Shown here piece by piece: positions 52,306 through 61,600 of a stretch of 64,000 nucleotides of DNA; within the stretch, counting starts at the first letter, position 1; each line of letters opens with the position of its first letter. Position numbers and translations under genes: made by a program. The DNA comes from a bacterium (lineage in GTDB: Bacteria > Bdellovibrionota > UBA1018): assembly GCA_019751945.1 (NCBI GenBank), contig JAIEMT010000014.1, positions 62,001 to 126,000 of the forward strand, given 5' to 3'. The notes below the pieces were generated by a model, which was given only the letters and a program-made list of their open reading frames with translations, made no database searches and had not been told where the DNA came from.

Positions 52306-52389
52306 ATATCCTGGTTGTCCCTCCAGGGCTCGCGCACGTCCGGTGCGCGTCCGCGCTTTGCGCGGCACCGCCCTGGAGGCCTTGGATAT
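52306..52389 (+). repeat. Branched palindromic (REP/BIME-like) element beside the RAYT gene
   Basis: An outer stem CCTCCAGGGC (52320-52329) / GCCCTGGAGG (52370-52379), extended by ATATCC (52306-52311) / GGATAT (52384-52389). It encloses two GC-rich hairpins, CGCGCAC-GTCCG-GTGCGCG (52331-52349) and CCGCGC-TTT-GCGCGG (52351-52365): a three-way junction. It sits in the gene-free stretch 52153-52578, in which I see no convincing gene. The position next to the RAYT suggests it is a substrate of that enzyme. Confidence 0.75.
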
Positions 52390-52578
52390 GGGGGAGTTTG
52401 TTTATGGAACTTCTCAACTTTGGGTGGGGAACGGCTCTAAGGGCGCGTTAAATCCACTTCTCAGTCCGCCAAAAATTTGGCGAAAAGTTTTTTTGGCAAG
52501 TGCGGCGGGTGGCTGGTAGAATTTTTAATTATATTGAGTGGATAAAAGATTTTCGGAACCCCTTTGGGAGTCTCAAGG

Positions 52579-53316
52579 ATGAAACTAGAAAAACGAAAAC
52601 TTTTGGGTCTGGGTTTCTTTATACTCCAGGCTTTTGCAGTATGGAGCGGCCCAGCGTTAGCAGCGCCTCCTCCTGCTGAAAATGAAGAGTACAATTTCAA
52701 TTGGCTCGATCCGGATAAGAAAATCTACGTCCTTCAAAATCGGAAATACACTAAGGCAAACAAGGTTTTGCTGAGTGGCTTCATCGGCACCAACGTGTCT
52801 GCACCGTTTCGAACGTCTTATTCTTTCGAACCCCGATTTGCTTACTATTTTAACGAAATGTTTGGCATCGAAACGTTCTACGCGCTTTCAACGAATGCGG
52901 AAAACAGCACCTTCCAAGCCTTGAAGACAGCCAATCCGACCTCACTTCCGGTGGTGAGAGAAATTCGCGCTAAATACGGCATCATGCTGCACTACGTTCC
53001 TTGGTACGCCAAGATCAATGTTTTCAACCAAGTGCTCTACTTTGACTGGTACTTGGCAGGAGGTGTGGGCACTGTTCAGGCCGCGCGCGACACTCGCACC
53101 AGCGCTGCAGCCGCGTCAGTGTATGAGAATGAAAACTACTTCAGCTTTTTCTGGTCTACCGGCCATCAGTACCATCTGTCTCGGACTTTTGTCGTCCGCC
53201 TGGATTTCAGCGGAACTTACTTCACAGCTCCGCTTTATGGCACGGCCTCTCAGGGATTAGGAAACACGCTTTTTGCGGACTATAACTTTGCTGTCGGTGT
53301 GGGGCTTCGACTCTAA
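52579..53316 (+). CDS. Outer-membrane beta-barrel protein (gliding-cluster type)
   Basis: 245 residues from the ATG at 52579. Signal peptide (LLGLGFFILQAFAVWSGPALA), then alternating aromatic/polar strands (SYSFEPRFAYYFNEMFGIETFY, YGIMLHYVPWYAKINVFNQVLYFDWYLAGGVG, RTFVVRLDFSGTYF) ending in GVGLRL, as in small outer-membrane barrels. Barrels of this kind occur with Myxococcus Glt proteins. The next gene, a TPR protein, starts immediately after its stop, so it opens the + strand operon of a putative trans-envelope machine. The exact counterpart (GltA, B or H) is not assignable by eye. Confidence 0.75.
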   Translation: MKLEKRKLLGLGFFILQAFAVWSGPALAAPPPAENEEYNFNWLDPDKKIYVLQNRKYTKANKVLLSGFIGTNVSAPFRTSYSFEPRFAYYFNEMFGIETFYALSTNAENSTFQALKTANPTSLPVVREIRAKYGIMLHYVPWYAKINVFNQVLYFDWYLAGGVGTVQAARDTRTSAAAASVYENENYFSFFWSTGHQYHLSRTFVVRLDFSGTYFTAPLYGTASQGLGNTLFADYNFAVGVGLRL

Positions 53317-53319
53317 GTG

Positions 53320-54864
53320 ATGAAACGACTACTTCTTCTCATTCTTTTGGTTTCGACTTCTGCTTCAGCAGCCGATCCTACGGGACGCGGTACTTTGCTG
53401 GACGCACAGAGCTTCTACAATTCGGGCCAGTATTTCAAAGCGGCTCGATATGCGTTCACTGCGCAAGAGCTGGATTCCAGCCTGCAATCGGAATCCTACT
53501 CTTGGATTACAATCAGCCTGATCCAGGCGCGCCTTTATAACGCAGCTTCTTATTTCTTCATTCGGACTTTGCAATCGGGAAATAAGGCCGCAATTCGACG
53601 AGTTTTGACTCATTCTCAAGAACTTCTCGTGCGTTTGGGTGCAGATATTCTCAGAAAATATCTCATCCGCCATACCAACTACGAAGACTATGACGGCACC
53701 AATCGAAGCGCTTATCTCTATGCTCTCAGCAAAGACGCTTTGTTGAAAGGTCAGCACGATAAGGCTATCGGATATGTGAATGGGATGTCTTCGCGCAGTC
53801 CCCTTTGGCCCTACGCACTTTTGGTGCGAGGCACAGCGCGCGCCATTCTCGGCCAAGGCAATCTGGCCATCGCTGATTTCAAACGCTGTGAAAACAACGC
53901 TTCGGATTATGCCGATCGCTTGAAAGCCAACTCTTCTGGAAAACGCTTTAAACAATTGCTTCGTGAAGCCGATGATCTGGAGTCTCGATGCATCGCCGGT
54001 CAAGCCCGCACACTCTATCAGATGGAGCGTTTCGATGAAGCAGATCAGACCTACGATCAGATCGCAAAGGCCAGCTATGTTTGGCCAGACATCTTGTTCG
54101 AGCAGGCTTGGAATTCTTTTGCGCGACAGGAATATAATCGGAGTCTAGGAAAACTGGTTTCTTATAAGAGCCCTGCTCTGAAATTTGTTTTCAACACGGA
54201 GGCGGATGTTTTGAACGCGCAATCCTATCTAGCGCTTTGCCTCTATCCTGACGCCAATGAGGCAATCAATGACTTCAATTCGAAGTACGGTAGGTTTGGC
54301 GAGAATTTAAAGCGTTTCATTCAGGCCAATTCGTCGAATCTGTTTTCAATGTATTCCTTAGGGAAAGAGTCGCTGCGTGGGCCTCTTCACAGCTCGAACA
54401 CAATGAATCGGTTAGTGAATCGATTTGTGCGCGGTCCTTACTTTCAAAACTTGGTGGCAGCAGAATCGGCTGTTTACACCGAAGAATATAACATCCGCCA
54501 GTTTGATGTGAATCAGGCCGGTGTGAATCACGATCCGCGCTCGGGTTTTCCGGGATTCCTCGATCAAGTTCTGAAATGGCGTTTGAAGACCATTCGGATG
54601 CTGGGTGGGGTTTTTGTGAAGAACAGCCTGCTCGATTACTACCAGACAATCATTTCGGACTTCGACAAGATGTCCTTTATTAAGTTGGAAATGCTCAGTC
54701 GCGCAAAAGGAAGATTGCTGGGAAGAAAAGTGGAAGAACGAAGTCGCGGGAACATCATTCCGTCGCGACGAGACTATCAATACTATTGGTCGTTTAACGG
54801 TGAATTTTGGACAGATGAACTAGGAGACTACGTCTTTGGCCTTGAGTCCCAATGTGGTACCTAA
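53320..54864 (+). CDS. Periplasmic TPR protein (gliding-cluster type)
   Basis: About 514 residues (a GTG three bases earlier is the other start). Signal peptide MKRLLLLILLVSTSASA, then TPR-like helical repeats (about 25-330; for example AQSFYNSGQYFKAARYAF, KDALLKGQHDKAIGYV, QARTLYQMERFDEADQTYDQIA). The C-terminal part is helical without clear repeats. TPR proteins of this size sit beside outer-membrane barrels in the Glt clusters of Myxococcus and relatives. It should be a scaffold in the periplasm. Overlaps the next gene by 29 bases. Confidence 0.78.
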   Translation: MKRLLLLILLVSTSASAADPTGRGTLLDAQSFYNSGQYFKAARYAFTAQELDSSLQSESYSWITISLIQARLYNAASYFFIRTLQSGNKAAIRRVLTHSQELLVRLGADILRKYLIRHTNYEDYDGTNRSAYLYALSKDALLKGQHDKAIGYVNGMSSRSPLWPYALLVRGTARAILGQGNLAIADFKRCENNASDYADRLKANSSGKRFKQLLREADDLESRCIAGQARTLYQMERFDEADQTYDQIAKASYVWPDILFEQAWNSFARQEYNRSLGKLVSYKSPALKFVFNTEADVLNAQSYLALCLYPDANEAINDFNSKYGRFGENLKRFIQANSSNLFSMYSLGKESLRGPLHSSNTMNRLVNRFVRGPYFQNLVAAESAVYTEEYNIRQFDVNQAGVNHDPRSGFPGFLDQVLKWRLKTIRMLGGVFVKNSLLDYYQTIISDFDKMSFIKLEMLSRAKGRLLGRKVEERSRGNIIPSRRDYQYYWSFNGEFWTDELGDYVFGLESQCGT

Positions 54865-57800
54865 ATTGAGTCGCGGAGTTCTGAGCCTATTCTTCGTGGC
54901 ATTGGTGTCGCTCGTCGTGACGGGCGATGCGAACCTGGGCTGGAGCGCTCAGTCGGGTCCTTATTCGGATTCTGATTTGCGCTCGATGGCCACCGGCAAC
55001 GAATCCAAGATTCAAGAAATTCAGCAGCAGGAAATCACTCAGCTCCGAATTGCTTTAGGTCGAAGACTTCCCGTCAATCGCCAAGCTGATCTCTATTTTC
55101 GTCTCGCTGAGATTTATTTGGAAGCTTATCGCATTGTCTATTTACAAGAAGGACGGGTTCACGATCGTCGCCTTGAGAAGGGTAGTAATGAGCGTTTCAT
55201 TAATCGTTCTCATTCGCGGGCCTATGCTGAGCGTGGAATTCAAGCAGCAAAGCAAGTTCTCAAGTTCAACATTGCCTACAATAAACTCGATAGAGTCTAT
55301 TACTTCCTGGGTTTTTATAATGGCGAAATTGGAAACAAGAAGGAGAGTTCGAAGTACTACGATCTCTTAGCCAAGAAATTTCCCAACAGTCCAGTTATTG
55401 CTGAGGCCTATCGGGAATTGGGAGAGAATGCTTTTGACAGACGAGATTATCGAAAGGCCAAAGCTTACTTTGAAAATGCTCTTCGAAGAGATTCCGGAGA
55501 CAGTGCCGTTCGCATTTACCATAAACTAGCCTGGGCTCATTATCGCCTTCGTTCCTATGACCGAGCGGTGAGCACGATGAAAGAAGCCGTTTCCCGCGCC
55601 ACTCAAAGCGGAGAAAAATTCCTATCCTTAAGAGAAGAAGCTCTGCGCGACATGGCCATCTTCATGACTGAAACAGGTCGTGTAGAAGAGGCGTTGAATT
55701 ACTTCAAAAGTGTTGCTGGAGACAAAGACTACTTTCCAAAAATCCTAGAAACCTTGGGCCGACAATACGAACGTAACGTTGAAACTCAAAAGGCCATTCA
55801 GGTCTACGAGACCTTACTAGCCATCCACCCAGAAGGGGATACCGCTTTTCGGGTTTTTGTGAAGCTAGTGGATCTCGACCTCAGAAAGAAACACTATAAA
55901 GATGCGCTTCGCAGGATTTCCAAAGCCAATATTATTAATGATGGCGATTCCGAAACCAAAACAGCGTACCAGAATCTGAAAGCCATGGTTCGTCGAACGG
56001 CAACGGAGCATCATGAGCTTTATCGCAAGAAGCATGTACGCGCAGACCTCTTGATCGCGGAAGATTTCTACGAATCCTATCTGAAGTATTTCCTAGGAAA
56101 GATGGATTCGCGCAAGGAAACGCCAGAAATTCAGATGTACTTGGCTGAAGTGAAGCGCGATGTCGGCAAACCCAAGGAAGCCTCGGAACTTTATCGTAAA
56201 GTCTTAGACTCCGAAGACAAGCGCTACGCCCGCGAAGCCGGGACACTTTGGACTGCTAGCTTGGCTGAAGCCATTAAAAAGGTGAAGCCGGGTTCGGAGC
56301 CCTCGGCAGTTGAAAAAGATTTTGTCGATGCGGCCGACGCCATGCAAGAGTCGCTGGGGAACATGCCTGAAGGTCGGGAGGCCGCTCTTAAGGCAGCGCA
56401 AGTGTTAGCGGGATATAAGTCCACTCAAGGGGAAGCGATTGATCGTTGCCGAAAAATCATGAAGCGATCTCCGAAGTCGACACAGGCCCTCACAGCTGCG
56501 CGGCTCTGGATTCAGCTCATGGGAGACCGTCTCCCGAAGGTTACGTCTAAGGATTTCAACGACTCGGGTGCCGTCGATGATTTACGCGATGCCATCAAAG
56601 AAACTCGCGAGAACGTTGAGCTCATGGCTCACGATCGCGATTCCGGTGGAGGTCGTTTACGGCAGCAGTTGGCAGAGCAAGAGAGTCGCTTCAAGGTAGC
56701 TGCCATTGCTGTCCAAGAAAAAGATCAGAACTATGCCGGAGCTGGGAAGAGCTATGAAAGTTTTGCAGCCACCGCTCCTACCAAGGAAGCGGGCGAGAAA
56801 GCGTTCTCAAGTGCAGTGGCCTCTTACTCGAAGGCGGGGGATTTTACGGCTGCCGAGCAGGCCATTCATAGCTGGATTCGGAAGTATCCGAACAGCACCA
56901 AGCCCTTTGAAGTGGCACGTACCGTTGCGACCGAGGCTTTGATCCAAGGACAATTCGATCATTCTGCCGCTCTGTTTGAAACACTCGGAAAACAGAAGGA
57001 TGAGTCGAAGGCCTACGAAGTGGCCGCGCGTATTTACGAAGGCAATGGCAATATTGTCAAAGCTCAGGTGGTTTTGGGAGATTTCATCCGCCGCTATCCG
57101 CAGTCTTCTGATCGTTGGAACGTGGGGTTGTCGCTGGCGCGAATGTTCGAAACCCAAGGACAGCTCAGCGATGCCGCAAAAACTTATCGCTACTGTTCAG
57201 CCTCATCCGCTGAAACAGCCCCGGAATGTGGCGCTCGCCTAGGCGATATTCTCATTAGACTGAAGGAAATGGAAAACGCGAAGGAAACTTTTGGGCGCGT
57301 GGCTGCTATGAAGTCTAAGCAGAACTCTCCATTCGTCGCGTACTCTCGCTATCGTCTCGCGGAATTGATTGAGGCGGAACCCCATTTTGATCCGCTTCGC
57401 CTTCCTGAGAAATCCTTGCAACGTGCGATGAAGCAACGCCTAGATTTTCTGGAGCGGTTGAGTCGTTCGTATCAGGCAGCTGTTCAAGCGGGTGGTCCTT
57501 GGGCCGTCGCCGCGTTGGATCGTCTTGCAACCTGGGTTCTCCATCTTTCCGAGGAAGTCGATCAGATCGCGCCAGCTCCCGGAAGCACACCAGCGGCGGC
57601 CGCTCAGTTTAAGGCGGGATTGAAAGGTGTGAGTGATTCGCTTCGAAAGAAGGCTTTCGATACCTGGCAAGACGCTTTCAAAAAAGCAGCGGATTCCGAG
57701 CTTCTTTCACCCGTTTTACCTGAAATCATGGATCGACTGGCGGATCTCGGCCGTGAGAAGCGTCTTCCTCGCGCTCAGGGTTATCGTGGCAGATTTAGAA

Positions 57801-58498
57801 TTGTCGGTTTGCCTGCGGATGGCGGCAGTGAGGGAACGTCGGCTGCATTCACTCGAATTCGAGAGCGATTGTTGAAGAATCCTCAAGATGCCAATGCCTG
57901 GTTGGATTACGGCAACTTGATATGGGGTCAAGGAAAACCGCTTCTTGCAAAAGTAGCCTACGATCGTTCACAAAGTTTGAATAAGAAGAGCCCGGGTGCT
58001 CTCAATAATCGTGCGGTGGTGCTCCTGACATCCGGGGCCAATGAAGAAGATTGGTTCATCGCAGCGGGAGCGAATCAGCTTCTACGTGAAGCACTTTCTC
58101 AGGACGATCTCTATCTCCCAGCTAAAATCAATCGCGCGACCCTCTTGAACTACTATCGTATTTTTTCTAAATCGCGCGCGCTTTGGGAGCAGATCAATGT
58201 TCGCGCTCCTGGGCTAGATACTCATGACGGATTGGGCGTGGCTCTCATGGGGTCAGGACGTTTCAGTGAGTCGATTTCTGAATTTTCTCGAGCTGCAGAA
58301 ATCGGGGGCAATCGCAGCCGTTTTGTCGATGCTTATCACGACGCTGTTCGGATGAGTCTCAGACCGGGAGTGGAAGGCGCAGAGCAATGTCTGTCGAAAC
58401 TGGGCTCGTTGAGTTCGTCGGATCTCGCGGGCTTTGAGAAGCAAGCGGTCGATCACTTACAAAAGACTTGTGAGAAATGGAAGACACCAGGCACATGA
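54836..58498 (+). CDS. Large TPR-repeat envelope protein
   Basis: 1220 residues from a TTG at 54836, which has AGGAG 9 bases upstream inside the previous gene. Signal peptide or membrane anchor at about 12-32 (GVLSLFFVALVSLVVTG). Many TPR-like repeats follow throughout (YFRLAEIYLEAYRIVYL, AYRELGENAFDRRDYRKAKAYFENALRR, ARIYEGNGNIVKAQVVLGDF, NAWLDYGNLIWGQGKPLLAKVAYDRSQSL). It resembles the long TPR proteins of gliding clusters and is probably a periplasmic scaffold. Ends in ATGA with the CglF-like gene. Which M. xanthus protein it matches is not certain. Confidence 0.8.
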   Translation: MALSPNVVPKLSRGVLSLFFVALVSLVVTGDANLGWSAQSGPYSDSDLRSMATGNESKIQEIQQQEITQLRIALGRRLPVNRQADLYFRLAEIYLEAYRIVYLQEGRVHDRRLEKGSNERFINRSHSRAYAERGIQAAKQVLKFNIAYNKLDRVYYFLGFYNGEIGNKKESSKYYDLLAKKFPNSPVIAEAYRELGENAFDRRDYRKAKAYFENALRRDSGDSAVRIYHKLAWAHYRLRSYDRAVSTMKEAVSRATQSGEKFLSLREEALRDMAIFMTETGRVEEALNYFKSVAGDKDYFPKILETLGRQYERNVETQKAIQVYETLLAIHPEGDTAFRVFVKLVDLDLRKKHYKDALRRISKANIINDGDSETKTAYQNLKAMVRRTATEHHELYRKKHVRADLLIAEDFYESYLKYFLGKMDSRKETPEIQMYLAEVKRDVGKPKEASELYRKVLDSEDKRYAREAGTLWTASLAEAIKKVKPGSEPSAVEKDFVDAADAMQESLGNMPEGREAALKAAQVLAGYKSTQGEAIDRCRKIMKRSPKSTQALTAARLWIQLMGDRLPKVTSKDFNDSGAVDDLRDAIKETRENVELMAHDRDSGGGRLRQQLAEQESRFKVAAIAVQEKDQNYAGAGKSYESFAATAPTKEAGEKAFSSAVASYSKAGDFTAAEQAIHSWIRKYPNSTKPFEVARTVATEALIQGQFDHSAALFETLGKQKDESKAYEVAARIYEGNGNIVKAQVVLGDFIRRYPQSSDRWNVGLSLARMFETQGQLSDAAKTYRYCSASSAETAPECGARLGDILIRLKEMENAKETFGRVAAMKSKQNSPFVAYSRYRLAELIEAEPHFDPLRLPEKSLQRAMKQRLDFLERLSRSYQAAVQAGGPWAVAALDRLATWVLHLSEEVDQIAPAPGSTPAAAAQFKAGLKGVSDSLRKKAFDTWQDAFKKAADSELLSPVLPEIMDRLADLGREKRLPRAQGYRGRFRIVGLPADGGSEGTSAAFTRIRERLLKNPQDANAWLDYGNLIWGQGKPLLAKVAYDRSQSLNKKSPGALNNRAVVLLTSGANEEDWFIAAGANQLLREALSQDDLYLPAKINRATLLNYYRIFSKSRALWEQINVRAPGLDTHDGLGVALMGSGRFSESISEFSRAAEIGGNRSRFVDAYHDAVRMSLRPGVEGAEQCLSKLGSLSSSDLAGFEKQAVDHLQKTCEKWKTPGT

Positions 58499-58758
58499 GA
58501 AAAATGATGAGTGGAGTTCTTTTTTTGGGACTGGTTCTGAGCACCCTGGCTTTCGCAGCGGGCGAAAAGAAAGAGCCCCGAGTGATTTATCCCAAGAAGA
58601 CGGACTTAGACTTTGAAGGAACTCAGATTGAAGGGGAAGTTCGAAATCCTGGAGAATTTTATTTTCAGGTTCGACCGGAAGAGAAATTTGATTCGTTAGT
58701 GAAGCGCCGAAAGAATTTTCATCGTGAAATGCTTCGCGACGTGGTGCTGAGCAAGTAG
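58495..58758 (+). CDS. CglF-like small secreted protein
   Basis: 87 residues from the ATG at 58495, overlapping the upstream stop (ATGA). Signal peptide (MMSGVLFLGLVLSTLAFA), then a short mature protein: YPKKTDLDFEGTQIEGEVRNP, FDSLVKRRKNFHREML. The pattern PKKT-DF-IEGE ... LVK-R-NF resembles the adventurous-gliding protein CglF family as I remember it. In Myxococcus, Cgl proteins are outer-membrane factors needed for gliding. The tight coupling between a TPR protein and an FHA/TonB protein supports the link. Confidence 0.6.
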   Translation: MRKMMSGVLFLGLVLSTLAFAAGEKKEPRVIYPKKTDLDFEGTQIEGEVRNPGEFYFQVRPEEKFDSLVKRRKNFHREMLRDVVLSK

Positions 58759-58768
58759 AGGATCGATC

Positions 58769-60886
58769 ATGGCAAAAGACAAAGACGATTCAGGTGAAGT
58801 AGCTCCTCCATCAGGGGTAAAAGTCCCACCCAGACCCGCACTTTTCGTGGGTCGCAAAGTAGTTGTTCTGCAAAGTGTTGATGGAGATCGCACCTATCAG
58901 TTCAATAAAGACCGCATTGTCATCGGCCAAGTGATTTCGGCAGACGTACGCCTCACAGGCGACTGGATTGCGCCCATTCATGCAGTTCTTGAAGTCCGGA
59001 AGTCTCAAGACGATAAGTACATTTGTACGATTTATGATCTAGCCAGCGAATCGGGCGTTTTCGTCAATGACAAGAAAATCATCAGCCAAGGTTTAAAAGA
59101 CGGGGACACCATTAAACTGGGTCGTTACCAGCTGAAGTTCTCCCTCGAAGATGCGGACAAAGTTGCTTCGCGCCAGAAACGAAAGATTAAGGACTCAGGC
59201 GATCAGCAACTCTACATGGATCCCAAAGAGGATTTCACGTCCCTCATTCTTCAAGATGAGATGGAAGTGGAAGAAATCTTCGACTATCGCCCTGCGAAGA
59301 AGCAGGCCGTAGAAGTCGTCATGTCCTGGAGAGGGACCATTCTCGACGTCGAGCACTACGTGAACCAGAAAACAATTACCATCGGTGGTTCGAAGGCGTG
59401 CGATTTCGCCGTTCCTCCTACCTTGGGCCCAGGCAGTTTCAATTTGCTGAAGTTCACTCAAGGTCGTTACGTTTTGAATCTGCATCCGAAGATGTCGGGT
59501 GTGCTACAAAGCCATGGCGAAGTCATCGATATTCAGAATCTCACTACCAAGGCAGCAAAGGGCGTCGAAGGCGGCGAGTTGCCTCTCGAACAAGATGAGT
59601 TTGCAAAAATCAGTGTAGGAGAGGTCGACTTCTATGTGAGCTTCACCGCGGCTCCCCCGCGACTTAAGCATCGCCGCATGTTCGAGCGCGATCCCTATTA
59701 TTACCGCGTTCTCGCTACCTCGGTGGTATTCACTGCCGCGATTGTCGGCATGCTCTTGAGCGTGGATGTTCCAAAAGATTTGGAAGCTGAAAAGATTCCG
59801 GAACGTATCGCCACCGTTCTCTATCAGCCTGAGAAATTCATGATCCCACCGATTCCGAGAGTTCAGGAAAAGAAGCCCGAACCGGAGAAGGTAGAGCCTC
59901 CGAAACCGAAACCCACTCCTAAGGAGACGGTGAAAGTGGAGATTCAGCCTCAGAAGGATCCGCCCAAGGTCATTCCGAAGGAAATGGATGTTTCGAAACC
60001 AAAAGTTCAGCCCAAGCCCGCTCCGCAACCTACGAAGGTTGCTGTGAAAGCGCCTGAACCAAAACCGGTCAAAGCTGCGGCTCCGAAGGCGCAACCTGCA
60101 GCTAAAGAAGGCGAGGGCGCTCGAGCAAAGGGGCCTGAGGGAACACGTGGATCTCAGAAAGCACCTCCTGCGGATGTTCCTCAGAAGAAGGCCAATCGTC
60201 CGTCTACTTCGAACACCGGAACCGCCGGTGTTCGTGGCAACAGCCAGGTTCCAGGTCCGGGCAACGTCGACGTCCTAAAAGGCATGACGGCGCAGATTCA
60301 AAACGTCTTAGGAAACACGGCTGGAAAATTTGGTTCTGGCGGTGGCAAGAAACTCGAAGGTTACGGCGCGTTTGACACCCAAGGGAGTGGCGGAGCAGCT
60401 CTTTCCGGCCGCGCTTCCGGTGGTGGTGGCAATGCAGAGGCCCTCGGTGGATTAAGCGACAGGGGCAGCGGCGGGGGTCGCGTCGGCACGGGTAAAGGTG
60501 CTGCCGGCAACGCTTCGGGAATTATCGGCGGACAGCTCCGCGTCGGCATTCGTGTCGGAGCTCCTGAAGAAGCAGTGGTCATGGGTGCCATCGATGCCAA
60601 CGCTATCGAAGCAGCCTTGCTCGCTTATCGCGACAATTTCCGCAACTGTTACGAAAAGGAAATCAATGCGGAGCGCCCGGATCTCTCCGGTCGGGTCAGC
60701 ACCAACTTCGTGATCGGGTCTTCGGGACGTGTGACTCAAGCAGGGATCGAATCCAGCACACTGAAGAACGAGCGAGTCGAACGCTGTATTGTTGGCGTGA
60801 TTCGGCGAATTCCATTCCCCATCCCGAAGGGTGGCGGAATCGTGCAAGTGACCTACCCGTTCAAGTTCAATCCGCTGAAACGGTAG
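58769..60886 (+). CDS. FHA-domain / TonB-like AgmX-type trans-envelope protein (GltG-like)
   Basis: 705 residues in modules. A cytoplasmic FHA domain at about 45-130 (IVIGQVISADVRLTGDWIAPIH), a second FHA-like region at about 185-295, one membrane segment at about 313-333 (VLATSVVFTAAIVGMLLSV), a Pro/Lys-rich rod at about 360-470, a Gly-rich stretch at about 480-595, and a C-terminal TonB/AgmX-type domain with a Cys pair (FRNCYEKE, VERCIVGVI). The layout can span the periplasm, taking phospho-Thr signals inside and motor force to the outer membrane. It faces TolQ/ExbD genes on the other strand. Confidence 0.82.
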   Translation: MAKDKDDSGEVAPPSGVKVPPRPALFVGRKVVVLQSVDGDRTYQFNKDRIVIGQVISADVRLTGDWIAPIHAVLEVRKSQDDKYICTIYDLASESGVFVNDKKIISQGLKDGDTIKLGRYQLKFSLEDADKVASRQKRKIKDSGDQQLYMDPKEDFTSLILQDEMEVEEIFDYRPAKKQAVEVVMSWRGTILDVEHYVNQKTITIGGSKACDFAVPPTLGPGSFNLLKFTQGRYVLNLHPKMSGVLQSHGEVIDIQNLTTKAAKGVEGGELPLEQDEFAKISVGEVDFYVSFTAAPPRLKHRRMFERDPYYYRVLATSVVFTAAIVGMLLSVDVPKDLEAEKIPERIATVLYQPEKFMIPPIPRVQEKKPEPEKVEPPKPKPTPKETVKVEIQPQKDPPKVIPKEMDVSKPKVQPKPAPQPTKVAVKAPEPKPVKAAAPKAQPAAKEGEGARAKGPEGTRGSQKAPPADVPQKKANRPSTSNTGTAGVRGNSQVPGPGNVDVLKGMTAQIQNVLGNTAGKFGSGGGKKLEGYGAFDTQGSGGAALSGRASGGGGNAEALGGLSDRGSGGGRVGTGKGAAGNASGIIGGQLRVGIRVGAPEEAVVMGAIDANAIEAALLAYRDNFRNCYEKEINAERPDLSGRVSTNFVIGSSGRVTQAGIESSTLKNERVERCIVGVIRRIPFPIPKGGGIVQVTYPFKFNPLKR

Positions 60887-60887
60887 A

Positions 60888-61020
60888 AAAACAGTTTGCG
60901 GTTTGCAGTCTGCGGCCACAGGCATCAGTCTGCAGAAGCCGTCCCATCTAACAGTTGCCAACAGAAACAGCCCCAGCCTCAGCAAACGGATGCCAGCTTC
61001 CGCAAACTGCAAACTGTTTT
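60888..61020 (+). repeat. 133-bp element with inverted ends filling the gap between convergent operons
   Basis: AAAACAGTTTGC (60888-60899) and GCAAACTGTTTT (61009-61020) are perfect 12-bp inverted ends. The similarity continues inward (GGTTTGCAGTCTGCGG versus AGTTTGCGG), and short cagtttgc/cagtctgc units recur. The element fills the whole gap between the two stop codons. It could be a bidirectional terminator (T-runs on each side) or a miniature inverted-repeat element. Confidence 0.6.
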
Positions 61021-61021
61021 G

Positions 61022-61597
61022 TTACCCGTTTTTCTTCATCGCTAAGAACCGGAAAGTTCTGTAGCCAGCAGCTGCCGCAGTGTACATGATCTTTCGAAGC
61101 GTATCGTATCGGATGCGCTTGTCGGCTTGAATGGCTAACACGCCTTCGAAAGGAAGCGGATTTCCCTGAGCATCGCGGGCCTTCGACTTCACTTGGAGAA
61201 GTTCTGCGCGCTGGCGAGCTTTCATCAGGGCATCATATAAAGGCACAATTCTTCGGCCGCCTTCATCCAAAGAAGTGGGATTAAACTGATAAACAGCTTC
61301 GTCAGAACCTGCTGCAGCAGCGTTCTGTACAAAATCCATAATGCGCTGATTGTCGATGGTGAGCGCTTCAGGTGTTACAATCACCTGTAAGCTATCGGGC
61401 GGAAGATCGCGTGAGCCAGTCATCGGAAGCTGAATTCCATTTACCGACGCAAAGTTCGTTGTGCTCGCCGAATAAGTTTTTAGCAAGAAGATAAGAATAA
61501 TGACCAACACGTCCATTAAGCTCGTTAACTGGAGCTCAAAGTCCTTCTGAATTCTTCTGCGGGTTCTGCGCGACTGAATGGAGCGACGGAATGCCAT
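61022..61597 (-). CDS. ExbD/TolR-family motor protein 2
   Basis: 191 residues: short basic N-terminus, one membrane segment (about 22-42) with the essential Asp in TSLMDVLVIILIFLL, and a periplasmic domain with a long insert (about 80-150). ExbD/TolR proteins pair with TolQ/ExbB to use proton motive force. It is the third gene of a tolQ-exbD-exbD operon, four bases behind the previous one. A pair of such proteins matches AglQ and AglS of the Myxococcus gliding motor. Confidence 0.88.
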   Translation of the reverse strand: MAFRRSIQSRRTRRRIQKDFELQLTSLMDVLVIILIFLLKTYSASTTNFASVNGIQLPMTGSRDLPPDSLQVIVTPEALTIDNQRIMDFVQNAAAAGSDEAVYQFNPTSLDEGGRRIVPLYDALMKARQRAELLQVKSKARDAQGNPLPFEGVLAIQADKRIRYDTLRKIMYTAAAAGYRTFRFLAMKKNG

Positions 61598-61600
61598 CTC

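Noticed and set aside
52185-52519. ORFs of 88 and 94 aa beside the RAYT gene
   Set aside because: They read through the branched palindrome, have no ribosome site, and their composition follows the GC-rich repeats.
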